A stretch of 9,536 nucleotides of DNA from DASRJG01 sp964647625 (GTDB lineage: Bacteria; Acidobacteriota; Polarisedimenticolia; Polarisedimenticolales; DASRJG01): positions 1 to 9,536 of the forward strand of contig CAZYHZ010000102.1 of the NCBI GenBank assembly GCA_964647625.1. The letters are read 5' to 3'. Positions within the stretch are counted from its first letter, which is position 1. Every line of letters begins with the position of its first letter. The translations under genes were made by a program, and so were the position numbers. Shown here piece after piece: positions 1-5,735 of this stretch. The notes beneath the pieces are model-generated. The model did not search any database. It worked only from the letters and a program-made list of their open reading frames with translations, and was not told the origin of the DNA.

Positions 1-439
1 ACTCGTACACGCGCTCACCGTCGATCTCGCGGTAACGCGGACGATCCGCCGGCGCGCTCGCTTCGACCGTCACGCGGCATCCCGGCTCGCCGTAACGCTT
101 CGACGCGACGAGCTGCACGACCTGGGCGTCGTCGTGCCAGACGCCGGCGCGATTCAGCCCGTCGAGAATCGCCTTCACCACGTTGTCGAGATCCGGGCGC
201 ACGTGCGGGTCCACGCGCTTCGAAGACTTCGGCTTGGCGAACACGGCCTCGACCGTGAGGCGGACGCCGAACGCGTAAGGCTTCATCGGGCCGGCCGCCT
301 CGCGCGCCAGCACCGCGACGAGATTCTCGTAAACCGCGGTCTTGTCGTCCGTGTACGCCCGGACGCCTTCGCCCATCCGGAAAAACCGGGGACGACCCTT
401 GCCGCGGGGAGGACCGGGGACGGTGAACGTGAGGGTCAT
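1..439 (-). CDS. rusA: RusA-like Holliday junction resolvase, 3' end cut by window
   Basis: Read from ATG at 439 to the left edge (146 residues, no stop reached). RusA enzymes are small dimeric endonucleases that cut Holliday junctions and branched DNA late in phage recombination and replication. The N-terminus (VPGPPRGKGRPRF) and the central RPDLDNVVKAILDGLN block at residues 81-96, followed by WHDDAQVV at 101-108, are the family signature; D83, D85 and D103/D104 match the conserved acidic metal-binding residues. A GGAGG lies about 9 nt before the ATG, and the start overlaps the upstream stop as ATGA (436-439). The usual RusA core of about 120 residues appears complete by residue 126. The protein then continues into a tail, RPRYREIDGERVYE, that is nearly identical to a segment of the next gene upstream. 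What follows that tail is outside the window. Family assignment is secure; the tail is unusual. Confidence 0.93.
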   Translation of the reverse strand, partial: MTLTFTVPGPPRGKGRPRFFRMGEGVRAYTDDKTAVYENLVAVLAREAAGPMKPYAFGVRLTVEAVFAKPKSSKRVDPHVRPDLDNVVKAILDGLNRAGVWHDDAQVVQLVASKRYGEPGCRVTVEASAPADRPRYREIDGERVYE

Positions 440-912
440 GCCGCCGGTTCCTCCGTTGCCCGATTGAATCTCCGGTGCCGTTCGACGTTGTCCCTCGCGG
501 TTTCCGCCATGATCCCTCCCTGGCTGTTCGGCTTCTCCCAGGATCGCCTCACGGATTCACCCTGCGGACACAGGCACGGCGTCCCGTGTGTGCCCCACTT
601 GTCGGTTCGCAGCTCGACGCCGAGGTCCATGCAGCGGAAGCATTCGTACACGCGCTCGCCGTCGATTTCGCGGTAACTGGGGCGCTCCCGTGGGACCGAC
701 GCTTGCGCGTACTCGCGAAGCTCGGCCGGCTGCGGGAAATAGCCCTTGTGATCGGCGGTTGCGGTATCGCACGCGCGGCGCACCACATCGAGCGACAGCG
801 GCGACAGCGCCGTGAAATACGCTTCGAGTAGGTCCTCATCGATAGCCTTTCCGAACACGGCCCCGAGTCTGGTTAGGACGCGCTTGAACTCGCGGCGGTC
901 GCTCGTGTTCAT
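436..912 (-). CDS. G39P-like helicase-loader / replisome organizer protein with zinc-binding motif
   Basis: 158 residues from ATG at 912, which overlaps the initiator stop as ATGA (909-912) and has a GGGGCGAGGA purine run just before it. The open frame extends further upstream, but only inside the initiator gene. Residues 8-70 (FKRVLTRLGAVFGKAIDEDLLEAY..., ending YFPQPAELREYAQ) look like the all-helical domain of phage proteins that load or inhibit the replicative helicase (the G39P type). Residues 91-115 contain CxxC...CxC (C91, C94, C113, C115), probably a zinc site, as in several phage primosome proteins. The rest is basic and probably disordered. Placement directly after the replication initiator and before RusA fits a helicase-loading role. 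The RPSYREIDGERVYE segment at 77-90 recurs in the RusA tail. The family call rests on pattern recognition, and the biochemical role is inferred. Confidence 0.7.
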   Translation of the reverse strand: MNTSDRREFKRVLTRLGAVFGKAIDEDLLEAYFTALSPLSLDVVRRACDTATADHKGYFPQPAELREYAQASVPRERPSYREIDGERVYECFRCMDLGVELRTDKWGTHGTPCLCPQGESVRRSWEKPNSQGGIMAETARDNVERHRRFNRATEEPAA

Positions 913-1715
913 TCCTCGCCCCATGTCGCCGTGGCGAGCTTGTTCCGTTCGTTCAACGTGAGCTTTTGGCCGCGCGCCCCGCCATCGCGTCGCGTGTTTT
1001 TTGCGCGCCCAAGCCACCCGACCAAGAACCGTTTCATACCCTTGGCTGTCTTGCGCCGCGCTGGGTCGGCCAACACCCATGCGAGCGCGCGCTTGCACTC
1101 GTCGGCGATGTCGATCCCGTGGTAGAGCCCGGCCCACTCCCCGATCTGGGCCTCGGTCAGATCCCAGCGGGGCGACTCCCCGTCGCAGGGGTACGTGAGC
1201 ACCGGGGGCGGCGTCGTGACGGCGGCAGTTGCGCCGTCGCGGCGCACTACCAAGCTAGGAGGGGTAGAAGCCTCAGATACGATCTCAGACTCAGAGAGAG
1301 AGCAAGAGAGAGAGGGGTTTCCGTCCGTCGCATTTCCGTCAACCCCTAGGGGTTTCGGTTTTGTAACCCCTAGGGGTTTCGACGGTCTGCCACCCAGAGA
1401 GCCGCCTTTTCGGCCTTCTTCCCGTCTTTTTATCAACCACTCGATCCGGCCGCGCGTCCCACATATATAGAAGAGGCGTCCTCGGGTGCGTTTAGCCAGT
1501 CCGGATTGCGTAAGTACATCGCCGATCAGGTGTTTTCCGAAGATCGCGTCAAGCATTTGCCCCGGGAGCACGTAGCTCTCGCGCTCCTGGCACTCGTTCC
1601 AGACCCTCACCATCTTGCCGAGCGCGTGGTCTCGATCAGCCAATCCGGCGAGCTGGGCGAGTAGGTCGAAGCGGGAGTCCGAGAGCGCGATCGGCTCGAC
1701 GTTGACTCTAGCCAT
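909..1715 (-). CDS. Phage replication initiator-like protein (lambda O / DnaD-type organisation)
   Basis: 268 residues from ATG at 1715, with GGAG about 9 nt upstream; first gene after the 1716-1992 control region. The N-terminal part (residues 10-95, e.g. KMVRVWNECQERESYVLP and a basic RGRIEWLIKRREEGRKGG) looks like a winged-helix DNA-binding domain. Residues 105-172 form a low-complexity linker rich in Gly, Ser and Pro. The C-terminal part (residues 183-240, WDLTEAQIGEWAGLYHG ... AKGMKRFLVGWLGRAKN) resembles the tail of phage replication proteins that contact the helicase loader. In lambda-like phages the initiator binds iterons inside its own gene; here the linker region carries two 14-bp palindromes in direct repeat (1341-1381). 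The gene is coupled to the loader-like gene by ATGA. The replication role is well supported by layout; the exact family is not certain. Confidence 0.72.
   Translation of the reverse strand: MARVNVEPIALSDSRFDLLAQLAGLADRDHALGKMVRVWNECQERESYVLPGQMLDAIFGKHLIGDVLTQSGLAKRTRGRLFYICGTRGRIEWLIKRREEGRKGGSLGGRPSKPLGVTKPKPLGVDGNATDGNPSLSCSLSESEIVSEASTPPSLVVRRDGATAAVTTPPPVLTYPCDGESPRWDLTEAQIGEWAGLYHGIDIADECKRALAWVLADPARRKTAKGMKRFLVGWLGRAKNTRRDGGARGQKLTLNERNKLATATWGEE
1341..1381. repeat. Two 17-bp direct repeats, each holding a 14-bp palindrome: candidate origin iterons
   Basis: The sequence aacccctaggggtttcg occurs at 1341-1357 and again at 1365-1381, starting 24 bp apart. Within each, aacccctaggggtt is a perfect 14-bp palindrome. 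A half copy, aggggtttc, sits at 1313-1321. On the coding strand the repeats give KPLGV twice (initiator residues 113-117 and 121-125). They lie in the linker of the replication initiator, next to an AG-repeat stretch (about 1286-1317) and a pyrimidine-rich stretch (about 1405-1437). This arrangement is like the lambda origin inside gene O. Function is inferred from position and symmetry; a chance coding repeat is the alternative. Confidence 0.6.
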
Positions 1716-1992
1716 TGGGGAGGCTCCGAGCAGTCTTCCGCCCGACCGGCCTTGCCGGTGGCTCCGTGATTGCTGAGATCGCAGAGGCCGACTCAGCCAA
1801 CCGAGCGGAAGTCTCGAAACGTACAGGTGGGACTATCACGGGAACCTTACCTCTACGATCTCAGCACCGCGAATCCTATCACGGGTAGGTCATCTCCCTA
1901 TTCCTCGGCTCGGCACACCCTCGCGCCGCCCCCTTTGGTTTCTCGGTTGTCGTGTTTCTTGGCCCCCGTCGAGGCCCGCTCGGTTGGTCCTT
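1716..1992. promoter_or_regulatory. 277-bp non-coding control region upstream of the replication initiator
   Basis: No convincing gene here; it is the longest gap in the window. It holds three repeat pairs. (1) ctatcacggg at 1833-1842 and 1876-1885, in the same orientation and 43 bp apart, like repressor or activator half-sites. (2) gctgagatcg at 1772-1781 and its exact reverse complement cgatctcagc at 1856-1865, which could pair across 74 bp. (3) tacgatctcag at 1854-1864, which recurs at 1278-1288 inside the initiator gene near the palindromic repeats. A minus-strand TAGGAT at about 1877-1882 could be a -10 but lacks a good -35. The region breaks the otherwise overlapping operon, so a promoter or operator for the replication genes is expected here; no exact promoter can be fixed. 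Confidence 0.5.
1745..1759. other. Small hairpin in the leader of the initiator gene
   Basis: accggc-ctt-gccggt is a perfect 6-bp stem with a 3-nt loop, 30-45 nt upstream of the initiator ATG at 1715. Neither strand has a T-run after it, so it does not look like an intrinsic terminator. It may shape the leader mRNA or be incidental in GC-rich DNA. Confidence 0.3.
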
Positions 1993-2301
1993 CTACGCTG
2001 CGGATTCCTGCTTCTTCGCCGGCTCTTTCAGTCGCTTCACGTACAGCCGTTCCTCTGTCTCCTTGGTGCCCACCATGAGCCCCTTGATCGAGTAGCTCTC
2101 CAGCTCGTGCTCGTGGATCAGCTCCATCACGGTGCGCTTTGCGTCTTTCACGTCGATCTCGTCCTTCGCGAACTCATCCAGCGTGCTCAGCAGGTGCTTC
2201 ATCGCGCGATCGAGCTTGGGATACTTCTTGACGTCATCGACGACGCCCGGAAGCTCCTGCTGATCGCCGCTACCCCCCCCAGATCCTTTCTTTCGTGCCA
2301 T
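1993..2301 (-). CDS. Hypothetical phage protein, 102 aa
   Basis: ATG at 2301 has an excellent ribosome-binding site, AAGGAGG, 4 nt upstream. The upstream TTG in the same frame is not needed. The start overlaps the previous stop by one base (TGATG). The protein is charged and soluble: a basic, glycine-rich start (MARKKGSGGGSGDQQ), a predicted helical body (about residues 20-65, with KKYPKLDRAMKHLLSTLDEFAKDEI and KRTVMELIHEHEL), and a lysine-rich end (LKEPAKKQESAA). No catalytic motif, cysteine cluster, signal peptide or membrane segment is visible. It closes the block begun by the HerA-like ATPase and comes just before the 277-bp control region, so it is the last gene of that transcription segment. 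Function unknown; coding confidence is high because of the Shine-Dalgarno sequence and the coupling. Confidence 0.82.
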   Translation of the reverse strand: MARKKGSGGGSGDQQELPGVVDDVKKYPKLDRAMKHLLSTLDEFAKDEIDVKDAKRTVMELIHEHELESYSIKGLMVGTKETEERLYVKRLKEPAKKQESAA

Positions 2302-2543
2302 CAAACCTCCTTGGAGCGGGACGGGCCCGCATCGAGTGCGTCGGAGATGAACCGGGAAGCGGCCTCGCGGACGGTGCCGCGCTGCTTGGCGTCGTCGGGG
2401 TCGTGGAAGAGGACCAGAGCGTGGTGCGTGCCCGTCTTCGAATCGATCGCGTAGCCGACGTGCGCGACGTCGCCGGCGGGGATCTCGGCCAGCTGCGTCT
2501 CGAGCGCGGCTGGGCTCTTGGCGGAAAGGATGCGGGCTTTCAT
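2301..2543 (-). CDS. Hypothetical phage protein, 80 aa
   Basis: Starts at ATG 2543 with GAGGAG about 8 nt upstream, and overlaps the ATPase stop as ATGA (2540-2543). The frame is open far upstream, but that part runs antisense-like through the ATPase gene in another frame and is not credible. The protein begins MKARILSAKSPAALETQLAE. It has a central beta-like stretch (VAHVGYAIDSKTG, then HALVLFHDP) and a helical acidic tail (VREAASRFISDALDAG). The pattern of a short helix followed by a strand with HALVLF resembles small single-domain alpha/beta proteins, but I do not recognise a family with certainty. It is coupled to both neighbours (ATGA before, TGATG after), so it is co-expressed with the ATPase and may serve it. 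Confidence 0.78.
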   Translation of the reverse strand: MKARILSAKSPAALETQLAEIPAGDVAHVGYAIDSKTGTHHALVLFHDPDDAKQRGTVREAASRFISDALDAGPSRSKEV

Positions 2544-4237
2544 GAGAACAACTCCTCGCTGGCGCGCAGCTCGCCGCGCCCTACAACAAGCTCTAGCCCG
2601 CGGAGACGACTCAGATACGTCGAGAACGTCCCGCTCCTGGCGCTGATGCCGGCCGCCTCGCCGAGTTCTTCGTTCGACATCGCTCTTGGGTACGTGTCCG
2701 CGAGCGCCTGGAGCATCCTGGAAGCGCCGCTTGCGCCGACCTCGCCCAGCCAGTAGCTCAGGAGCTCGCGCCCCGACGGGAGGGGCTCGTAGGACCCGAG
2801 CGCCTCGAGGCCAGCCTCGGTGATCCGGATCGGATCGCGGCCGTCGATCCATCCGTGGGCGCGCGCGCGGCTGATGTAGGTCGAAAACGTGCCCGAGCGC
2901 GACGAGAGGCCGGCGCGCAGGCCGATCTGCCGATTCGAGAGCCCGTGCGGCCGCTGCGCGAGCGCCGTGAGGATGCGTCGGAGCCCCCCGGTGCCGACAT
3001 CGCCGTTGGTATTTGCGTTTTTCGACCTCGTTCGAGGCGGCGAAACAGGCACCGCTGCGTGAGCGGTCACGGTCGGTTGGTCGCGATGTAAAGATGTCGT
3101 TGTCTTCTTGTCCTTGGGCCCGTGGGCTACTTTCCCCGCCGCCTTCGCCATCTGGCCCACCTTGACGAGAATCCCCTGGCCGACGTGGCTTGCGAGGCGG
3201 GCAAGTTCTTCGAGGTCCGTCTTGTCGTCGGCCGTGAGCACGGGAACCTCGACGCGCTCGATCGCGGGCGCCGCCTTCTTCGCCGCGGCCAGCTCGCGCT
3301 CGAGCTCTGCGATCCTCTTCCCCAGCTCGCGCGGGTCGTCGGCCTTCGCCTTCTCGATCGACGCGGCGAACGTGGCCTTGAGCGCGTCGAGATCGACGTC
3401 GGCGAGCTTCTTCGGCGCCCGCTTCGCCTCTCCTGCTTTCGGCGTGGCCGAGCTGTCAAACGTCTCGCGCCGTCGAACTTTGATGACGCGGAAGACGTCG
3501 AGCCAGCCCGGAGACCAGAACCACGCCTCGCCCACCGGGAGCGACGCCAGCGTGTTCATGAAATGCGTGCGGTCGTTCTCGCTGCCGTGGGCCTTGATCC
3601 AGGCGTCCATGGCGTCGCGGTCCTGCGGCGAGATAGTCCTGAGCACGACCAGGACCTCGATCTGCGTCAGGACGTTCTTGTTGAGCACCGCGGCGCGCTG
3701 TGTGATGAGACTGACGCCGATCCCGCGGGCGCGGCCGCGACGAACGAGGTCCTCGATCGCGCCGAGCATCCGTTCTTCGCCCTTCTGCGGCCGCTGGGGC
3801 GCGAAGGCGTCGGCCTCGTCGAGTACCAGGTGCAGGGGCTCGCGGTTCCGGTGATAGAGCGTCTCGGCGAAGTCCGTCATGAACCGGGTCTGCTCGCCCT
3901 TGCGGAAGAGCGACAGATCGAGCACGACGGATTGATCGGAGTCGACCACGAAGTCGGCGACGGCCTTGCCGGCGTCCGACGGCAGCGGGAGGTCCCCGTG
4001 CTCCCCGCCCATGACGACGATCGGGAGCCCAGGGTCCTTCCCGTTCGCGGCTGCGCGCAGCCCGTACCAGACGCCGATCGGGTCGATGACGGCCACGCGC
4101 GATCGAGCCTTGAGCAGCTCCTCGACGAGAACGGCGGCCGTGTACGTCTTCCCCATTCCCCGTTTTGCGAGGATGCCGAACGTCTGCGTGACCGCTTCGA
4201 CCGGGATCGTGAAATCGTCGGCGATGCGGAGCTTCAC
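2540..4237 (-). CDS. HerA/FtsK-superfamily ATPase with coiled coil and two C-terminal winged-helix repeats
   Basis: 565 residues from GTG at 4237. This start has GGAGAG about 5 nt upstream and overlaps the previous stop as GTGA (4234-4237). The GTG at 4267 would add 10 residues but has no ribosome site. The N-terminus VKLRIADDFTIPVEAVTQTF leads into the P-loop AKRGMGKT (residues 24-31). Walker B is LHLVLDEADAF (D140, E141). A RRGRARGIGVSLITQR block follows (about 166-181), with the sensor Gln and Arg residues of HerA/VirD4-type DNA pumps. Residues 280-330 are Ala/Lys/Glu-rich and likely coiled coil. Residues 418-480 and 505-555 are two related winged-helix units sharing RSGTFSTYxSR. Family members form hexameric rings that move on DNA; bacterial and archaeal HerA usually work with the NurA nuclease, and no NurA is seen here. 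Likely a DNA translocase in phage replication or recombination; substrate unknown. Confidence 0.85.
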   Translation of the reverse strand: MKLRIADDFTIPVEAVTQTFGILAKRGMGKTYTAAVLVEELLKARSRVAVIDPIGVWYGLRAAANGKDPGLPIVVMGGEHGDLPLPSDAGKAVADFVVDSDQSVVLDLSLFRKGEQTRFMTDFAETLYHRNREPLHLVLDEADAFAPQRPQKGEERMLGAIEDLVRRGRARGIGVSLITQRAAVLNKNVLTQIEVLVVLRTISPQDRDAMDAWIKAHGSENDRTHFMNTLASLPVGEAWFWSPGWLDVFRVIKVRRRETFDSSATPKAGEAKRAPKKLADVDLDALKATFAASIEKAKADDPRELGKRIAELERELAAAKKAAPAIERVEVPVLTADDKTDLEELARLASHVGQGILVKVGQMAKAAGKVAHGPKDKKTTTSLHRDQPTVTAHAAVPVSPPRTRSKNANTNGDVGTGGLRRILTALAQRPHGLSNRQIGLRAGLSSRSGTFSTYISRARAHGWIDGRDPIRITEAGLEALGSYEPLPSGRELLSYWLGEVGASGASRMLQALADTYPRAMSNEELGEAAGISARSGTFSTYLSRLRGLELVVGRGELRASEELFS

Positions 4238-4374
4238 GCGGCTCTCCGTTGCGTCACCCACTGCCACGCGTCGCAGATCCAGGCGGTCAGAAACCAGCGA
4301 TGGAAGTGGCGCTCTCCGGTGCAGAGCCAGCCCACGCGGACGCCGGAGGTGAAGACGGGGACGCGGCCTGTCAC
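4234..4374 (-). CDS. Small tryptophan-rich hypothetical protein, 46 aa
   Basis: GTG at 4374 overlaps the previous stop as GTGA (4371-4374), and its own stop overlaps the ATPase start as GTGA (4234-4237). The product begins MTGRVPVFTSGVRVGWLCTG and ends WQWVTQRRAA. It contains five tryptophans, two cysteines and two histidines in about 25 residues, and is basic overall. It is not hydrophobic enough to be a clear membrane protein. The frame stays open upstream to about 4494, but that part lies inside the preceding gene and lacks a ribosome site. No family recognised. It could be a real small phage protein or a coupling ORF; the double overlap is the main support. Confidence 0.6.
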   Translation of the reverse strand: MTGRVPVFTSGVRVGWLCTGERHFHRWFLTAWICDAWQWVTQRRAA

Positions 4375-4670
4375 GGCGTCCCCCAGCCGTTGCGCTTTTC
4401 CAGGGACGTGATCGCCGTGCTGCATCCGCCCGGCGTCCACACGGGCCGCGCGTAGCCTTCCTCGACGATCCTCAATGTGAGTGCCGGGAGCCACGTCATC
4501 GGCAAGCCCTTGAAGAGCGCGACGACGCCCTCGTACTCGGTGGTCGGTTGAAGCAGCTCAATCGCCTTGTCCGCGACCGCCTCCCATCCGGACTCGTGCC
4601 CGGGCGCGGCCGCGAAGGCACGCTTCAGTTCGGCGATCAGGGCGGCGCGGGCCATGGCGTTGTCGCTCAC
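4371..4670 (-). CDS. Hypothetical phage protein, 99 aa
   Basis: Starts at GTG 4670, preceded by AGGAGG with a 5-nt spacer (TCGGC), and overlaps the previous stop as GTGA (4667-4670). An internal ATG at 4655 is possible but lacks such a site. The N-terminal half is helical and alanine-rich (AALIAELKRAFAAAPGHESGWEAVADKAIELLQP). The C-terminal half includes YEGVVALFKGLPMTWLPALTLRIVEEGYARPVWTP in two hydrophobic stretches and ends EKRNGWGTP. No catalytic or metal motif is seen, and no signal peptide. Function unknown. It sits in a run of four small coupled genes between the methyltransferase and the HerA-like ATPase. Confidence 0.75.
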   Translation of the reverse strand: MSDNAMARAALIAELKRAFAAAPGHESGWEAVADKAIELLQPTTEYEGVVALFKGLPMTWLPALTLRIVEEGYARPVWTPGGCSTAITSLEKRNGWGTP

Positions 4671-4682
4671 GCCGACCTCCTC
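4665..4682 (-). repeat. 18-bp repeat, copy 1: ribosome site plus start/stop overlap
   Basis: On the minus strand gaggaggtcggcgtgagc, identical to 4817-4834. It serves as Arg-Arg-Ser-Ala-stop for the 51-aa gene and as AGGAGG plus GTG start for the 99-aa gene. Confidence 0.8.
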
Positions 4683-4822
4683 ACCGCATAGCGACTCGTC
4701 ACCACGCGGAAGCCATCCTGGAACTCGACGAGGATCGAATTGAGCGCACCGCGCGCCAGCACGCGGCACGGATCGCCATTGCGCTCCGGGAACCGACAGC
4801 GCCAGTACCACACGTGGCTCAC
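4667..4822 (-). CDS. Small conserved-looking phage protein, 51 aa
   Basis: GTG at 4822 has AGGAGG 5 nt upstream and overlaps the stop of the 15-codon ORF before it (GTGA, 4819-4822). The product begins MSHVWYWRCRFPERNGDPCR and ends RYAVRRSA. Compact, basic and with beta-like alternation (NSILVEFQDGFRVVTSRYAV), it resembles short phage proteins of the HVWYWRxRxPER type that I have a general memory of but cannot name. The two cysteines (C9, C19) are not arranged as a clear zinc site. Its last codons, AGG AGG TCG GCG TGA, also form the Shine-Dalgarno and start overlap for the next gene. Function unknown. Confidence 0.72.
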   Translation of the reverse strand: MSHVWYWRCRFPERNGDPCRVLARGALNSILVEFQDGFRVVTSRYAVRRSA

Positions 4823-4834
4823 GCCGACCTCCTC
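4817..4834 (-). repeat. 18-bp repeat, copy 2: ribosome site plus start/stop overlap
   Basis: Identical to 4665-4682, starting 152 bp away. It ends the 15-codon ORF (Arg-Arg-Ser-Ala-stop) and starts the 51-aa gene at GTG 4822. Confidence 0.8.
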
Positions 4835-4866
4835 GACTTCGGCGCCTTCGGGATGGGGGCGGTCAT
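4819..4866 (-). CDS. 15-codon ORF linking the methyltransferase to the next gene
   Basis: ATG at 4866 overlaps the methyltransferase stop as ATGA (4863-4866), and the TGA at 4819-4821 overlaps the following GTG start. The peptide is MTAPIPKAPKSRRSA. It is too short to suggest a folded protein and may exist only to carry ribosomes from the methyltransferase stop to the next start, while also supplying the AGGAGG site in its last codons. It could also be a remnant of a longer gene. Tentative. Confidence 0.4.
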   Translation of the reverse strand: MTAPIPKAPKSRRSA

Positions 4867-5735
4867 ATCGCCAACCTCTGCTGCGAATCGACGCCGCGCA
4901 GGTAGCCCACGGCCTGCCTGAAGTAGCTCTCTTTCAGTTCGACGCCGACGAAGCGCCGGCCGTTCTTGAGCGCGACAACACCCTCGCTGCCGATGCCCAT
5001 GAACGGCGACAGGACGGTATCGCCGGGGTTGCTCCACATGATTTGAGCCCGCGCAATCAGGTCCAATTGCAGCGGGCAGATGTGGCGCTCGTCTTTGTCG
5101 TCACGCGCGGCCGTCACATTGAGCGTGTTCGATTGCTGAACGTCCATCCACACAGGGGACGCCCACTCTTGCCACTGATCGAGTGGGAACTCATCCGGCT
5201 TGTGCTCAATCGGCTCCGTGTTCTCGCCAGGCGCGCGGAACACGAGCAGGTAATCAGCCATACCCTGCCGCGACCGCGAGGAATCCTTACGAAGCTGCTT
5301 GTACAGAAGCCCGAGCGCCTTGGTCCGCGTCATCTCGACAACTGGGCATTTCCAGATTGTGACGCGGGAGTGCAAAACCCATCCGGCCGCTTCGTGGATG
5401 CGGATGATCTCCCCGGAGAAGTCGCGTATCCCTATCACTCCGTCTTTCCACTTCGTAGTCGGCAGGTCGGAACAGTGGACGGCCGACAGCCGCCCCGGCT
5501 TCGTGACGCGGGCGAGCTCGCGCACGACAAACCCGTACTGCTCCGCAAACTCGGATTCGGTAGAGCAGTTCCCCATGTCGGCAACCGAATCGGAGTAGAT
5601 GAAGAGGTTCGCGAATGGCGGCGAATACACGGAAAAGCCGACGCTCGCATCGGGGAGCTGCGCGACCACGGACACGCAATCGCCGTGGTACGCGGCGAAG
5701 TTCGCTCCGTGCGCTTCGTTCACACACCGAACCAT
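4863..5735 (-). CDS. Phage DNA methyltransferase (N4-cytosine / N6-adenine class, beta order)
   Basis: 290 residues from ATG at 5735, with GGGAGG about 8 nt upstream; its first 16 bases overlap the helicase gene (5720-5735). The catalytic motif IV is SPPF (residues 38-41, in VYSPPFANLFIYSDS). The SAM-binding motif comes at the C-terminal end (about 218-272: SPFMGIGSEGVVAL at 243-256, then RRFVGVELKESYF). This IV-before-I order marks the beta class of amino-methyltransferases. SPPF rather than DPPY leans towards N4-cytosine, but beta-class adenine enzymes also carry SPP motifs. No target-recognition specificity can be read. There is no partner restriction enzyme, so it is an orphan methylase, likely protecting phage DNA from host restriction or marking replicated DNA. 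Coupling to the helicase suggests they act together. Confidence 0.92.
   Translation of the reverse strand: MVRCVNEAHGANFAAYHGDCVSVVAQLPDASVGFSVYSPPFANLFIYSDSVADMGNCSTESEFAEQYGFVVRELARVTKPGRLSAVHCSDLPTTKWKDGVIGIRDFSGEIIRIHEAAGWVLHSRVTIWKCPVVEMTRTKALGLLYKQLRKDSSRSRQGMADYLLVFRAPGENTEPIEHKPDEFPLDQWQEWASPVWMDVQQSNTLNVTAARDDKDERHICPLQLDLIARAQIMWSNPGDTVLSPFMGIGSEGVVALKNGRRFVGVELKESYFRQAVGYLRGVDSQQRLAI

Noticed and set aside
1286..1317. AG-repeat tract as a microsatellite or CRISPR-like repeat
   Set aside because: Short, imperfect and explained by serine-rich coding in the initiator linker; no spacers or repeated units of CRISPR type in the window.
1770..2078. Plus-strand frame across the 1716-1992 gap
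   Set aside because: Composition is Ser/Pro/Arg-rich with no ribosome site, and it runs into the well-supported minus-strand gene at 1993.
4237..4267. GTG at 4267 as start of the HerA-like ATPase
   Set aside because: No ribosome site in front, while GTG 4237 has GGAGAG at good spacing and a GTGA overlap like its neighbours.
3122..4411. Long open plus-strand frame (about 430 codons) opposite the HerA-like ATPase
   Set aside because: It mirrors the ATPase gene, is rich in Arg, Glu and Asp runs typical of antisense GC-rich frames, has no domain motif, and the minus strand has clear Walker motifs.
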